From Paradesertivirga sp966210515 (lineage in GTDB: Bacteria > Bacteroidota > Bacteroidia > Sphingobacteriales > Sphingobacteriaceae): a stretch of 64,000 bases of DNA. The stretch is from contig CBIHLM010000013.1 of NCBI GenBank assembly GCA_966210515.1, positions 14,728 through 78,727 of the forward strand, read 5' to 3'. The notes beneath the pieces were generated by a model, which was given only the letters and a program-made list of their open reading frames with translations, was not told the DNA's origin and did no database searches. Positions 26,472 to 34,618 of the stretch are shown piece by piece (the stretch's first letter is position 1; the number at the start of each line of letters is the position of its first letter). The translations under genes and the position numbers were made by a program.

Positions 26472-27863
26472 ATGAAGAGATTAATTGTTTTAAGTTACTT
26501 TTTATCTATAGTTGGTTTTTCTTTTGGACAAACCTCTGATGATGCCTTTAAGAAGCCATTAAAAGATGTCATCGCACAAATTGAAACCCAGTTTAAGATT
26601 AAAATCCGTTATCCCGAAGATTTGGTCAAGGATCGTATGGTTACATACGCAGGCTGGAGATTCCGCCCGGATCTAGAGGAAACACTAAACAACGTTTTAT
26701 CGTCTCAGGATATAACCTTTGCCAAAGAAGGTGAGGGGAGATACAAATTACAAAGCTTTCAATATCATCTAAAAACACCATTGCAGGGCAAGCAGCAGCT
26801 TGATTTTCTGTCGACTTTTTATAGTGATACAAAAAGCTGGGAAAAGCGTAAGCAGGAATTAAAGTCCTGTATGTGGGAGGCATTAAAGCTTTCTCCGTTG
26901 CCGGCAAAACCGAAGAGCAAACCGATTATCAGTAATAAAAGAAAGTTCGATGGCTATACAGTTGAAAATGTAGCTCTGGAAGTTTTGCCCGGTTTATATG
27001 TAAGTGGCTCACTTTATAAGCCCTTAAATCCAAAAGGAAAAATCCCTGTGATTTTAAATCCTGACGGGCATTTCGGCGATGGTCGTTATCGTGCTGATGC
27101 ACAATACAGGTGTGCAATGCAGGCCCGAATGGGGGCGATGGCTTTTAGTTATGATCTGTTTGCCTGGGGAGAGTCTTTATTACAATTTAAACCGGAAGAT
27201 CATAGACGTGCCCTGGCACAAACTATTCAGTTTTTAAATAGCGAACGTATTCTGGATTGGATGTTATCATTCAAAAACGCCGATCCTAAACGTGTGGCGA
27301 TTACAGGCGGGTCCGGCGGCGGAAGTCAGACCATGTTGGTAACAGCGCTTGATGATCGGATCACATTGAGCGTTCCGGTCGTTATGCTTTCATCTTACCA
27401 CAGTGGCGGTTGCCCTTGCGAAAGCGGAATGGGTGTTCACTTATGTGGCGGCGGAACAAACAATGCAGAGATTGCAGCTATGGCTGCACCGCGACCTCAG
27501 TTGGCTATTTCGGATGGCAAAGACTGGACGCAGCAGGTGCCTCAGGTCGAATTTCCTTTCGTTCAAAGAGTTTATAGTTTTTATGGCAAAGCCGATGCTG
27601 TTAAAAACGTTCATCTAGCAACCGAAGGGCATGATTACGGCGCGAATAAACGCCTCGCTTTATATAGTTTTTTAGCAAAGCATTTTAAGCTGGATTTGAA
27701 AAAGGTTCAGGATAAATCAGGCAAAATTGATGAGTCGACAGTAATGATTGAGAAATTCCCGGCAATGTACGTTTTTGGCGAAAAAGGTGAAAAACTACCC
27801 TCAAATGCGATCAGAAGTTTTGAGGAATTAGAGAGGGTATTCGCTAACAGCACTAAAAAATAA
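26472..27863 (+). CDS. Secreted alpha/beta-hydrolase (acetyl esterase-like) with N-terminal STN-like domain
   Basis: About 463 residues. ATG 26472 gives a signal peptide ending FGQ (residue 20); longer in-frame starts lie inside the symporter gene. Residues about 27-94 (PLKDVIAQIETQFKIKIRY, LEETLNNVLSSQDITF) look like an STN domain, the secretin/TonB N-terminal module usually on SusC- or FecA-type receptors. The rest is an alpha/beta-hydrolase with TGGSGGGS (nucleophile Ser281), Asp348 in AISDGK and His387 in EGHDYG. Relatives are annotated as acetylxylan esterases. It probably deacetylates pectin or another glycan. The STN fusion is unusual and may be for protein contact. Confidence 0.72.
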   Translation: MKRLIVLSYFLSIVGFSFGQTSDDAFKKPLKDVIAQIETQFKIKIRYPEDLVKDRMVTYAGWRFRPDLEETLNNVLSSQDITFAKEGEGRYKLQSFQYHLKTPLQGKQQLDFLSTFYSDTKSWEKRKQELKSCMWEALKLSPLPAKPKSKPIISNKRKFDGYTVENVALEVLPGLYVSGSLYKPLNPKGKIPVILNPDGHFGDGRYRADAQYRCAMQARMGAMAFSYDLFAWGESLLQFKPEDHRRALAQTIQFLNSERILDWMLSFKNADPKRVAITGGSGGGSQTMLVTALDDRITLSVPVVMLSSYHSGGCPCESGMGVHLCGGGTNNAEIAAMAAPRPQLAISDGKDWTQQVPQVEFPFVQRVYSFYGKADAVKNVHLATEGHDYGANKRLALYSFLAKHFKLDLKKVQDKSGKIDESTVMIEKFPAMYVFGEKGEKLPSNAIRSFEELERVFANSTKK

Positions 27864-27865
27864 TC

Positions 27866-28759
27866 ATGCAAAGCAGAAGAGAATTTTTAAGAAGTGCAGC
27901 TTTATTAACCGGGGGCTTATGCATTCCCAGCAGCTTTGTTTGGGCATTTGATAAAAAGCAACGTTATAAAATCGCAGTTATCGATCTGATGATTTTAAAA
28001 CGTCAGAAATTAAGCGCTTTGCCTTTGGCGAAAGAATTAGGCGCCGACGGGCTTGAAGTCGATATGGGAGGCTTAGGCAACAGAGACACTTTTGATAACC
28101 AATTAGCAAAGCCCGAGGTTTTACAGCAATATATTGATAAAGCCAGGGAACTAAATCTCGAAATCTGCTCTTTAGCGATGACCGGATTTTACGCCCAATC
28201 GTTTGCAACTCGACCAACCTATCAACGTATGGTGCAGGATTGTATAGATACCATGAAAGCGTTAAACGTCAAAGTGGCCTTTCTGCCTCTTGGGATACAG
28301 GGAGATCTGGTTAAAAATCCTGAATTGCGTCCGGCCATCGTAGAACGGCTCAAAGTCGTCGGAAAGATGGCTAAAAAGGCGGGAGTAGTTATTGGGATAG
28401 AAACTGCGCTGGATGCAAAAGGAGAGAAGCAATTATTGAAAGATATTGATTGCTCTGCTATAAAAATCTATTTTAATTTCTCTAACCCGCTTAAGGCGGG
28501 ACGTGATTTGCATCAGGAGCTTAGAATACTGGGCAGAAAGCGAATTTGTATGATTCATTGTACTGATGAAGACGGTGTTTGGCTGGAAAACAATACTCGT
28601 CTGGATATGCGAAAAGTGAAACAAACTTTGGATGATATGCGCTGGAAAGGCTGGCTGGTTATTGAACGCTCAAGAGACCAAACCGATCCGACAAATGTGA
28701 GGAGGAATTTCTCAGCAAATACGGCTTATATGAAAAAGATTTTTCAATCTGGTAATTGA
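27866..28759 (+). CDS. Tat-exported xylose-isomerase-like TIM barrel (sugar isomerase/epimerase family)
   Basis: A 297-residue protein with a twin-arginine signal (SRREFLR, then a hydrophobic run ending FVWA). The mature part is an AP-endonuclease-2/xylose-isomerase-like barrel: IAVIDLMILKRQK, GADGLEVDMGG, EICSLAMTGFY, GIETALDA, MIHCTDEDGVW, WLVIERSRD. Glu, Asp and His residues at strand ends could bind a metal, although the usual final Glu-His set is not fully clear. The reaction is unknown; the family holds isomerases, epimerases and dehydratases. It starts two bases after the esterase stop, so it is in the same operon, acting on a sugar outside the cytoplasm. Confidence 0.72.
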   Translation: MQSRREFLRSAALLTGGLCIPSSFVWAFDKKQRYKIAVIDLMILKRQKLSALPLAKELGADGLEVDMGGLGNRDTFDNQLAKPEVLQQYIDKARELNLEICSLAMTGFYAQSFATRPTYQRMVQDCIDTMKALNVKVAFLPLGIQGDLVKNPELRPAIVERLKVVGKMAKKAGVVIGIETALDAKGEKQLLKDIDCSAIKIYFNFSNPLKAGRDLHQELRILGRKRICMIHCTDEDGVWLENNTRLDMRKVKQTLDDMRWKGWLVIERSRDQTDPTNVRRNFSANTAYMKKIFQSGN

Positions 28760-28795
28760 TAATAGGCTGATTAATTGTTTGAAAAAGCTTATCGA

Positions 28796-30505
28796 ATGAG
28801 TCCTTTAAAAAGATTTCCACTAATATTTTCTCCTTATATACTCTGTTTGCTGCTGGTATTAGATGATTCCAAATCTGGTGCTCAACATAAAAACGAATCA
28901 TCTGGAAAGCCTGCTTCTGTTGCTTTTGAGGTTCTATCCCCTGGTTATAAAAGCTATCGTTTAAGCCAATTCAATAATGTCTTTGTTGATAGTAAACATA
29001 GTATTGTTAAGGTCGCAGCTGAACTTGAGGGCTTAACTGGTGTGCAGCTTTCTTATAGTAACGGGGAAGTGAAAAAAGGAGCACTTAACGTGAAATTTAA
29101 TCGGGAAAGCCATTTACTAGTTGGTGTTTTCAGAGATTCTGTAACTGATAAAAGTTTGTCTTACCTGACATCAATTAATTTTGGAAAGGGGAAATTGACT
29201 AAGAAACCTCTCATAAAAAATGCGGTTACCATTACTGGATTACCCTCTGTAGATGTGTATGAAGTGTGCTATGCCAAAGGTAAACATCAAATAAAATGGG
29301 AACCTGGTCTATTTGTTTTTCTTGGCGCTGTTTCGCCAACATATAAAATTGTAAACGCTAATGCAAAATTGCCGGATGGACGATTGTGGGAGCCTTTCAT
29401 TATAGAAGGTTTTGTAAATGAAAAGCCTCTATTTGAAATTATAGGTGGGTCAGATAATCCTGTAATTAGTGAAGGCATGCCCGGAACAGAAGGGATACAA
29501 GGCGGTTTTGAAGGGGGAGCTTGTGTTAAAATAGGAGACACCTATCATATGTTTCCAACGGAAAGAGCCGGGGAAAAAGGCATTGACTATTATTATGATC
29601 GGGTGAAAACCCGCATAGGCCACTGGACAAGTAAGGATGCTATTCATTGGAAAAGGCAATCTACAATTTACCAGGCCAGTGGCAATTATGCACTCGTTCC
29701 GGAGGACAATCCAATGAACGACAGACGTGGCGCTATCTGGTCGTATATGCCGGTTTTTAATAAGGAAGCAAATAGGTGGTATGGATATTATTTGGCCTAT
29801 ACCGTTGATAAAGCTATTGCCCCTAATCATTCTTTTGGTAGAATTTGGCGCTGCGAATCACTAAAAGATGGTTACGAAGGTATTGCAGGGCCATATAAAG
29901 ACTGTGGGATTATAATGGAACCCGGTATGGACTCTCAGTTATGGGAAGGACGCCAGGGTGTTGATTCGTTCTTTCCATATAAAGTAGGGAATGAATGGCT
30001 GGCTTTTTACGGAGGTGCTTATCCGTATAAAAAGAGGGAGGATTACCCTGATAAGTCAGGAAAGGGTTGGTTTGTCGGGCTAGCAAAATCTAAAACAATG
30101 GAAGGTCCATGGACAAGACTGGATACAATAATTAATCCAGTTACATCAATTCATCCCTGGTTTATTGAAAATCCAATTGTATACCAGTTACCTAACGGGA
30201 TGTTTATAACTATTTTTGATGGCGGACCGGAAGCCTGGGGTCATCATTTACCCAATATGATTGGTTACTCTCTTTCAAATGATGGGTATAAATGGTCAGA
30301 AGCTCATTATTTGCCTATTGAAACAAAAGTGAAAAAGTGGTGGAATGTAATGAGGACTCCCTTATGTTTAATTCCGGAAGGTAACGATATCTACACTGTA
30401 ATGTATGCCGCTATAACTTCCGAACGGTTTCATCCAATGGGTATGGTTAAAATAAAGTTAAATACGACTCTGTTAAACAGCAAAGCAGCATCTTTGAAAA
30501 ATTGA
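28796..30505 (+). CDS. Secreted GH43-like beta-propeller protein of unknown family
   Basis: About 569 residues. ATG 28796 is chosen over an upstream TTG because it gives a clean signal peptide. An N-terminal beta domain (about 30-215) precedes a five-bladed-propeller-like region from about 220 onward. Motifs include GGFEGGACVKIGDTYHMF, RIGHWTSKDAIHWKRQ, VDSFFPYKVGNEWLAFYGG and HPWFIENPIVYQLPNG. The repeated SKDxxxW elements resemble clan GH-F/GH-J enzymes such as GH43, GH117 and GH130, but no known catalytic triad could be assigned with confidence. A pectin side-chain glycosidase is the likely role. Confidence 0.55.
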   Translation: MSPLKRFPLIFSPYILCLLLVLDDSKSGAQHKNESSGKPASVAFEVLSPGYKSYRLSQFNNVFVDSKHSIVKVAAELEGLTGVQLSYSNGEVKKGALNVKFNRESHLLVGVFRDSVTDKSLSYLTSINFGKGKLTKKPLIKNAVTITGLPSVDVYEVCYAKGKHQIKWEPGLFVFLGAVSPTYKIVNANAKLPDGRLWEPFIIEGFVNEKPLFEIIGGSDNPVISEGMPGTEGIQGGFEGGACVKIGDTYHMFPTERAGEKGIDYYYDRVKTRIGHWTSKDAIHWKRQSTIYQASGNYALVPEDNPMNDRRGAIWSYMPVFNKEANRWYGYYLAYTVDKAIAPNHSFGRIWRCESLKDGYEGIAGPYKDCGIIMEPGMDSQLWEGRQGVDSFFPYKVGNEWLAFYGGAYPYKKREDYPDKSGKGWFVGLAKSKTMEGPWTRLDTIINPVTSIHPWFIENPIVYQLPNGMFITIFDGGPEAWGHHLPNMIGYSLSNDGYKWSEAHYLPIETKVKKWWNVMRTPLCLIPEGNDIYTVMYAAITSERFHPMGMVKIKLNTTLLNSKAASLKN

Positions 30506-30732
30506 TTAGGACCCTAAAACGTTTATTGAAAAGAAGCAATTCTAGCTATTTAGTTATTGCTTGATATAGATGAACCCGGGATAACATCCTACAATACCTT
30601 GAGAACTTGGTATAAAAAAACACTGCCTCCTCCCTATATTTTTGTATAGAAGCTAACCAATCTGGAATATTTAAGCATTTTTTGAGATTTTCCTTTATCC
30701 AAATTGTTTGGTTTAAGCTTTGTTTTTAGAAC
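30506..30732. promoter_or_regulatory. Intergenic region, possible internal promoter
   Basis: This 227-base gap is the largest inside the middle of the locus. TATTTTTG at 30637-30644 fits TAnnTTTG and shares the ten bases TATTTTTGTA with the candidate before the second PL1 (2081). No -33 element stands at the expected distance. A weak 7-bp inverted repeat (AAGCAAT/ATTGCTT) near 30533-30564 lacks a T-tract and is not called a terminator. Confidence 0.3.
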
Positions 30733-33489
30733 ATGCACAAACTAACATCGGTACTATTCGCATTAATTATGACGATGCAAGCCTTCTCGCAGGGGCTTCT
30801 CATTGCAGATGTTCGTTGTGAAAATAAAGTGAATCCTTTGGGTGTTGATATTGCCGCCCCACGGTTAAGCTGGAAAATAAACTCTTCCCAAAGAAACGTT
30901 AGTCAAACCGCTTATAGAATTCTTGTTGCGGATGATGTTCTGAAACTTCGGAAAAACGTTGGCAATATATGGGACTCTAAAAAACGTAACTCATCATCAT
31001 CCATCCAGGTCAGTTTTAACGGGAAGGCTTTACAGTCGGCTAAAACATATTACTGGAAAGTAATGATCTGGGATAATAAAAATAATCAGTCGCAATGGTC
31101 GCAAACTGCGAGCTTTCAAATGGGGTTATTGAACCATTCTGACTGGAAAGGAGCCGAGTGGATTGCTTATGAAAAGTTGCCTGATTCTTTGGTTTATTCA
31201 TTGGTAACAGATAAAAAGGTTGATAAAATTACAGTCAGTAACGTCTTACCCTTATTAAGAAAGAACTTTACGGTTAAAAAGAAGGTAAAAAAGGCTTCTG
31301 CATTTATCTCCGGATTAGGGCATTTTGAGTTAAGCATTAACGGAAAAGAAGCTGGCGATCATTTTTTGGATGCAGGCTGGACGAAATACGACAAAGAAGC
31401 GTTATACGTCACCTTTGATATTACAAACCAATTAAAACAAGGTAATAACGCTATCGGCATAATGCTTGGCAACGGTTTTTACTACGTTCCTCCCGTTAAA
31501 GGGCGTTATCGTAAGCTGAAATCCTCTTTCGGTTACCCAAAAATGATTAGCAGGGTTTTAATTGAATACACCGACGGTACTTCAGAAAATATTGTCAGCG
31601 ACAACAGCTGGAAAACATCAAAAAGCCCGATAATATTCTCGAGCATTTATGGAGGAGAAGATTACAACGCCAACCTTGAACAACAAGGTTGGGATACGCC
31701 AGCTTTTGATGATAAAAAGTGGAAACCGGTGCTAATCGTAAATGGTCCCCCTCAGCTAAACTCTCAAATGGCTGAGCCGTTAAAAATATTTGAAAACTTT
31801 AGTCCGGTAAAAACCACCAGACTTGCCAATGGAAATCTCGTTTACGACTTAGCTCAAAATGCTTCGGGAATTATTGAACTAAAAGTGAAGGGTAAAAAAG
31901 GAGACACGATAAGAGTGAGTCCTGCTGAATTATTAAAAGCGGATGGTTCAATAAACCAGCGACCAACCGGAAGTCCTTTTTACTTTGAATACATTCTTAA
32001 AGGCGATGGAGTAGAAACCTGGCGCCCTCGTTTTACTTATTATGGCTTCCGTTATCTTGAAGTTAGAGGTGGCGTGCAACTCGGAGAAATCAGCCCGCAG
32101 AATCTACCTCAGATTATAGAAATTAAAGGACTGCATACCCGTAATAACGCAGAAAGGGTTGGGTCGTTTGTCTCGTCAAACGAGCTTTTCAATAAAACCG
32201 ATAAACTGATCGATTGGGCCATAAAAAGTAATATGGCCAGTGTGTTTACAGATTGCCCTCATCGCGAGAAGCTTGGATGGCTTGAAGAAGCGCATTTAGT
32301 TGGTGCTTCAATTCGGTATAATTATGACATCGCAAATCTTGGACGTAAGGTAATTCGGGACATGAAAATGTCGCAGCTGGAAGATGGTTTGGTTCCCGAA
32401 ATCGCACCCGAATATGTGAAATTTGAATGGGGCGACGGAATGTTTCGCGACTCTCCGGAATGGGGCAGTAACAGCATTATAATGCCCTGGTATATGTATC
32501 AATGGTATGGAGACAGGCAGGCGCTTACATCCAGTTATCCGATGATGCAGAAGTATATAGCCTATCTTCAAACGAAAGCAAAAAATAATATTTTATCACA
32601 AGGCTTAGGTGATTGGTACGATTTGGGACCCAATCCTCCGGGTGTTTCTCAGCTTACGCCAATGGGTGTAACCGGTACGGCTATTTTTTATTATGATTTA
32701 AACATCATGGATAGTATTGCTCAAATGCTGGGCAAACCTGAGGACGCTGCAAAATATAGGAAGCTGGCCGCTGAAGTGAAAGCTTCTTTTAACAAAGCAT
32801 TCTTCAATAAAGAAACTAAGCAATATGCAACCGGAAGTCAGGCGGCTAACGCGATGGCTCTTTACATGAAACTGGTTGAGCCACAGTACAAAGAAGCGGT
32901 ATTGGATAATCTAGTAAAAGATATCCGGAACAGAGGAAATGCTTTAACTGCCGGCGATATAGGCTACCGCTATTTATTGCGTGTACTCGAAAATGAAGGC
33001 AGATCTGATGTGATTTATGACATGAATATTCGAACGGATGTTCCGGGTTATGGTTATCAACTGGCAAAAGGCGCGACGGCTCTTACCGAATCTTGGGCGG
33101 CGCTTCCAACGGTGTCAAATAATCACCTTATGCTAGGGCATTTAATGGAATGGTTCTACAGTGGTTTGGGAGGTATCCGAATTGCAGAAGGGGCCGTTGC
33201 TTTCAATAAAATTGACATAAAGCCAGAGGTCGTAGGTGATTTGACCTTTGCCAATACAAGCTATAATTCTCCTTACGGGATGATTAAATCCGAATGGAGG
33301 AAAGCAGCAAACAGCTTTGAAATAGACGTTCAAATACCTGCGAATACAACAGCTACAATCTATTTGCCGGCACAAGCAACGAGTGTGGTCACTGAATCGG
33401 GGATGAATTTGGAAGCAGTTGATTTTAAAAATGGGAAGGCCGAAGTTAATGTTGGTTCAGGGAATTACAAGTTTAGAGTAAGCAATTAA
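30733..33489 (+). CDS. GH78 alpha-L-rhamnosidase (second)
   Basis: A 918-residue secreted enzyme, signal peptide ending FSQ at residue 20. Same layout as the 15846 protein: fibronectin-like start (VNPLGVDIAAPRLSW, 33-47), beta-sandwich domains, VYDLAQNASGIIELKVKGKKG (370-390) and the helical barrel with DCPHREKLGWLEE (507-519). This active-site version, with Glu-Lys-Leu-Gly-Trp, is the more classical GH78 form. It differs from the RNERQPW form of the first copy, so the two are not recent duplicates. The C-terminal domain is complete. It should remove alpha-L-rhamnose from pectin side chains or RG-I backbone ends. Confidence 0.92.
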   Translation: MHKLTSVLFALIMTMQAFSQGLLIADVRCENKVNPLGVDIAAPRLSWKINSSQRNVSQTAYRILVADDVLKLRKNVGNIWDSKKRNSSSSIQVSFNGKALQSAKTYYWKVMIWDNKNNQSQWSQTASFQMGLLNHSDWKGAEWIAYEKLPDSLVYSLVTDKKVDKITVSNVLPLLRKNFTVKKKVKKASAFISGLGHFELSINGKEAGDHFLDAGWTKYDKEALYVTFDITNQLKQGNNAIGIMLGNGFYYVPPVKGRYRKLKSSFGYPKMISRVLIEYTDGTSENIVSDNSWKTSKSPIIFSSIYGGEDYNANLEQQGWDTPAFDDKKWKPVLIVNGPPQLNSQMAEPLKIFENFSPVKTTRLANGNLVYDLAQNASGIIELKVKGKKGDTIRVSPAELLKADGSINQRPTGSPFYFEYILKGDGVETWRPRFTYYGFRYLEVRGGVQLGEISPQNLPQIIEIKGLHTRNNAERVGSFVSSNELFNKTDKLIDWAIKSNMASVFTDCPHREKLGWLEEAHLVGASIRYNYDIANLGRKVIRDMKMSQLEDGLVPEIAPEYVKFEWGDGMFRDSPEWGSNSIIMPWYMYQWYGDRQALTSSYPMMQKYIAYLQTKAKNNILSQGLGDWYDLGPNPPGVSQLTPMGVTGTAIFYYDLNIMDSIAQMLGKPEDAAKYRKLAAEVKASFNKAFFNKETKQYATGSQAANAMALYMKLVEPQYKEAVLDNLVKDIRNRGNALTAGDIGYRYLLRVLENEGRSDVIYDMNIRTDVPGYGYQLAKGATALTESWAALPTVSNNHLMLGHLMEWFYSGLGGIRIAEGAVAFNKIDIKPEVVGDLTFANTSYNSPYGMIKSEWRKAANSFEIDVQIPANTTATIYLPAQATSVVTESGMNLEAVDFKNGKAEVNVGSGNYKFRVSN

Positions 33490-33504
33490 AGAGGAACAAT
33501 TTAG

Positions 33505-34614
33505 ATGAGATATATATCAGCCTGCGTTTTGATTTTTTTAGGTTTTACTGAGATTTCTTTTGCTCAGAAAAACGAAGTCTCTGAATCAGAAATGCAGTCC
33601 ATTTACAATGAAATAAAAACACCTTACAAATACGGACTCATCATGGTGCCCGATGACAATTCAAAAAAGATGGATTGTCCAAGCGTCTTTCGTAAGGGGA
33701 AAAACTGGTACATGACCTATGTGATTTTTGATGGTCGCGGTTATGAAACATGGCTTTCTAAAAGTAAGGATCTTTTAAATTGGCAAACCCTTGGTCGTAT
33801 TATGTCGTTTGGCGACACTACTAAATGGGATGGAAATCAGCGAGCCGGCTATATCGGCCTGCAGGATACTAAATGGGGCGGAAGCTATAAGCTGAAAAAA
33901 TACAAAGGCAAATACTGGATGTCGTACTTCGGTGGTGCGGTGAAAGGCTACGAAGCAGGTGATCTAAGCATAGGAATGGCTTACACAAGCGGAGATCCTA
34001 CCAAACCACATGAGTGGCAAAGACTTCCGGAGCCATTGTTTACTTCAAAAGATGCCGACGTACGCTGGTGGGAAAATCGCAAGCTGTTTAAAAGCTCTGT
34101 AGTTTGGGACAAAGAGAAAACTACCGGACATCCATTTGTGATGTACTATAACGCCAATGGCGATTCAGCAAAAAATAATCTTAAAACCCGCTGGTTTGAA
34201 CGCATCGGAATGGCAGTTTCGGATGATATGCTGAACTGGAAACGCTTTAACCCTGAACCTGTGGTACATCATCCTGTGGGAATAACCGGCGATGGAGTAG
34301 TGCAAAAGATAGGAGATAACTGGGTTATGTTTTATTTCGGAGCATTCTGGCAGGATAGAAAAGGTGCATTTAATCGCTTTGCGGTTTCGAAAGATATGGT
34401 TAGTTGGAAAGATTGGGCAGGGGAGAACCTTGTCCAGTCGTCCAAACCTTACGATGAGTTGTATGCTCATAAGTCTTTTGTCGTGAAACATAAAGGTGTT
34501 GTTTATCACTATTACTGCGCCGTAAATAACAAAGAGCAGCGTGGAATTGCAGTAGCAACGTCAAAGGACCTCGGGACCAGTAAGATCAATTTCATCAATT
34601 CGGAAAATAAATAA
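33505..34614 (+). CDS. Secreted GH43/GH117-like beta-propeller
   Basis: A 369-residue protein with signal peptide ending SFAQ at about residue 21 and a good ribosome site (GAGGAA, nine bases ahead). Five-bladed propeller repeats are visible: MDCPSVFRKGKNWYMTYV, SKSKDLLNWQ, VSDDMLNWKRF, VSKDMVSWKDW and YAHKSFVVKHKGVVYHYY. Asp in MDCPSV is a plausible base, as in GH43-type enzymes, but the other two acids are not certain. The precise family and sugar are unknown. It lies between a GH78 and a GH2 with gaps of 15 and 4 bases, so it probably handles a neighbouring linkage on the same side chain. Confidence 0.6.
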   Translation: MRYISACVLIFLGFTEISFAQKNEVSESEMQSIYNEIKTPYKYGLIMVPDDNSKKMDCPSVFRKGKNWYMTYVIFDGRGYETWLSKSKDLLNWQTLGRIMSFGDTTKWDGNQRAGYIGLQDTKWGGSYKLKKYKGKYWMSYFGGAVKGYEAGDLSIGMAYTSGDPTKPHEWQRLPEPLFTSKDADVRWWENRKLFKSSVVWDKEKTTGHPFVMYYNANGDSAKNNLKTRWFERIGMAVSDDMLNWKRFNPEPVVHHPVGITGDGVVQKIGDNWVMFYFGAFWQDRKGAFNRFAVSKDMVSWKDWAGENLVQSSKPYDELYAHKSFVVKHKGVVYHYYCAVNNKEQRGIAVATSKDLGTSKINFINSENK

Positions 34615-34618
34615 ACGC

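Noticed and set aside
30533..30564. Intrinsic terminator after the propeller gene
   Set aside because: The stem is only 7 bp with a 15-base-plus loop and there is no T-tract.
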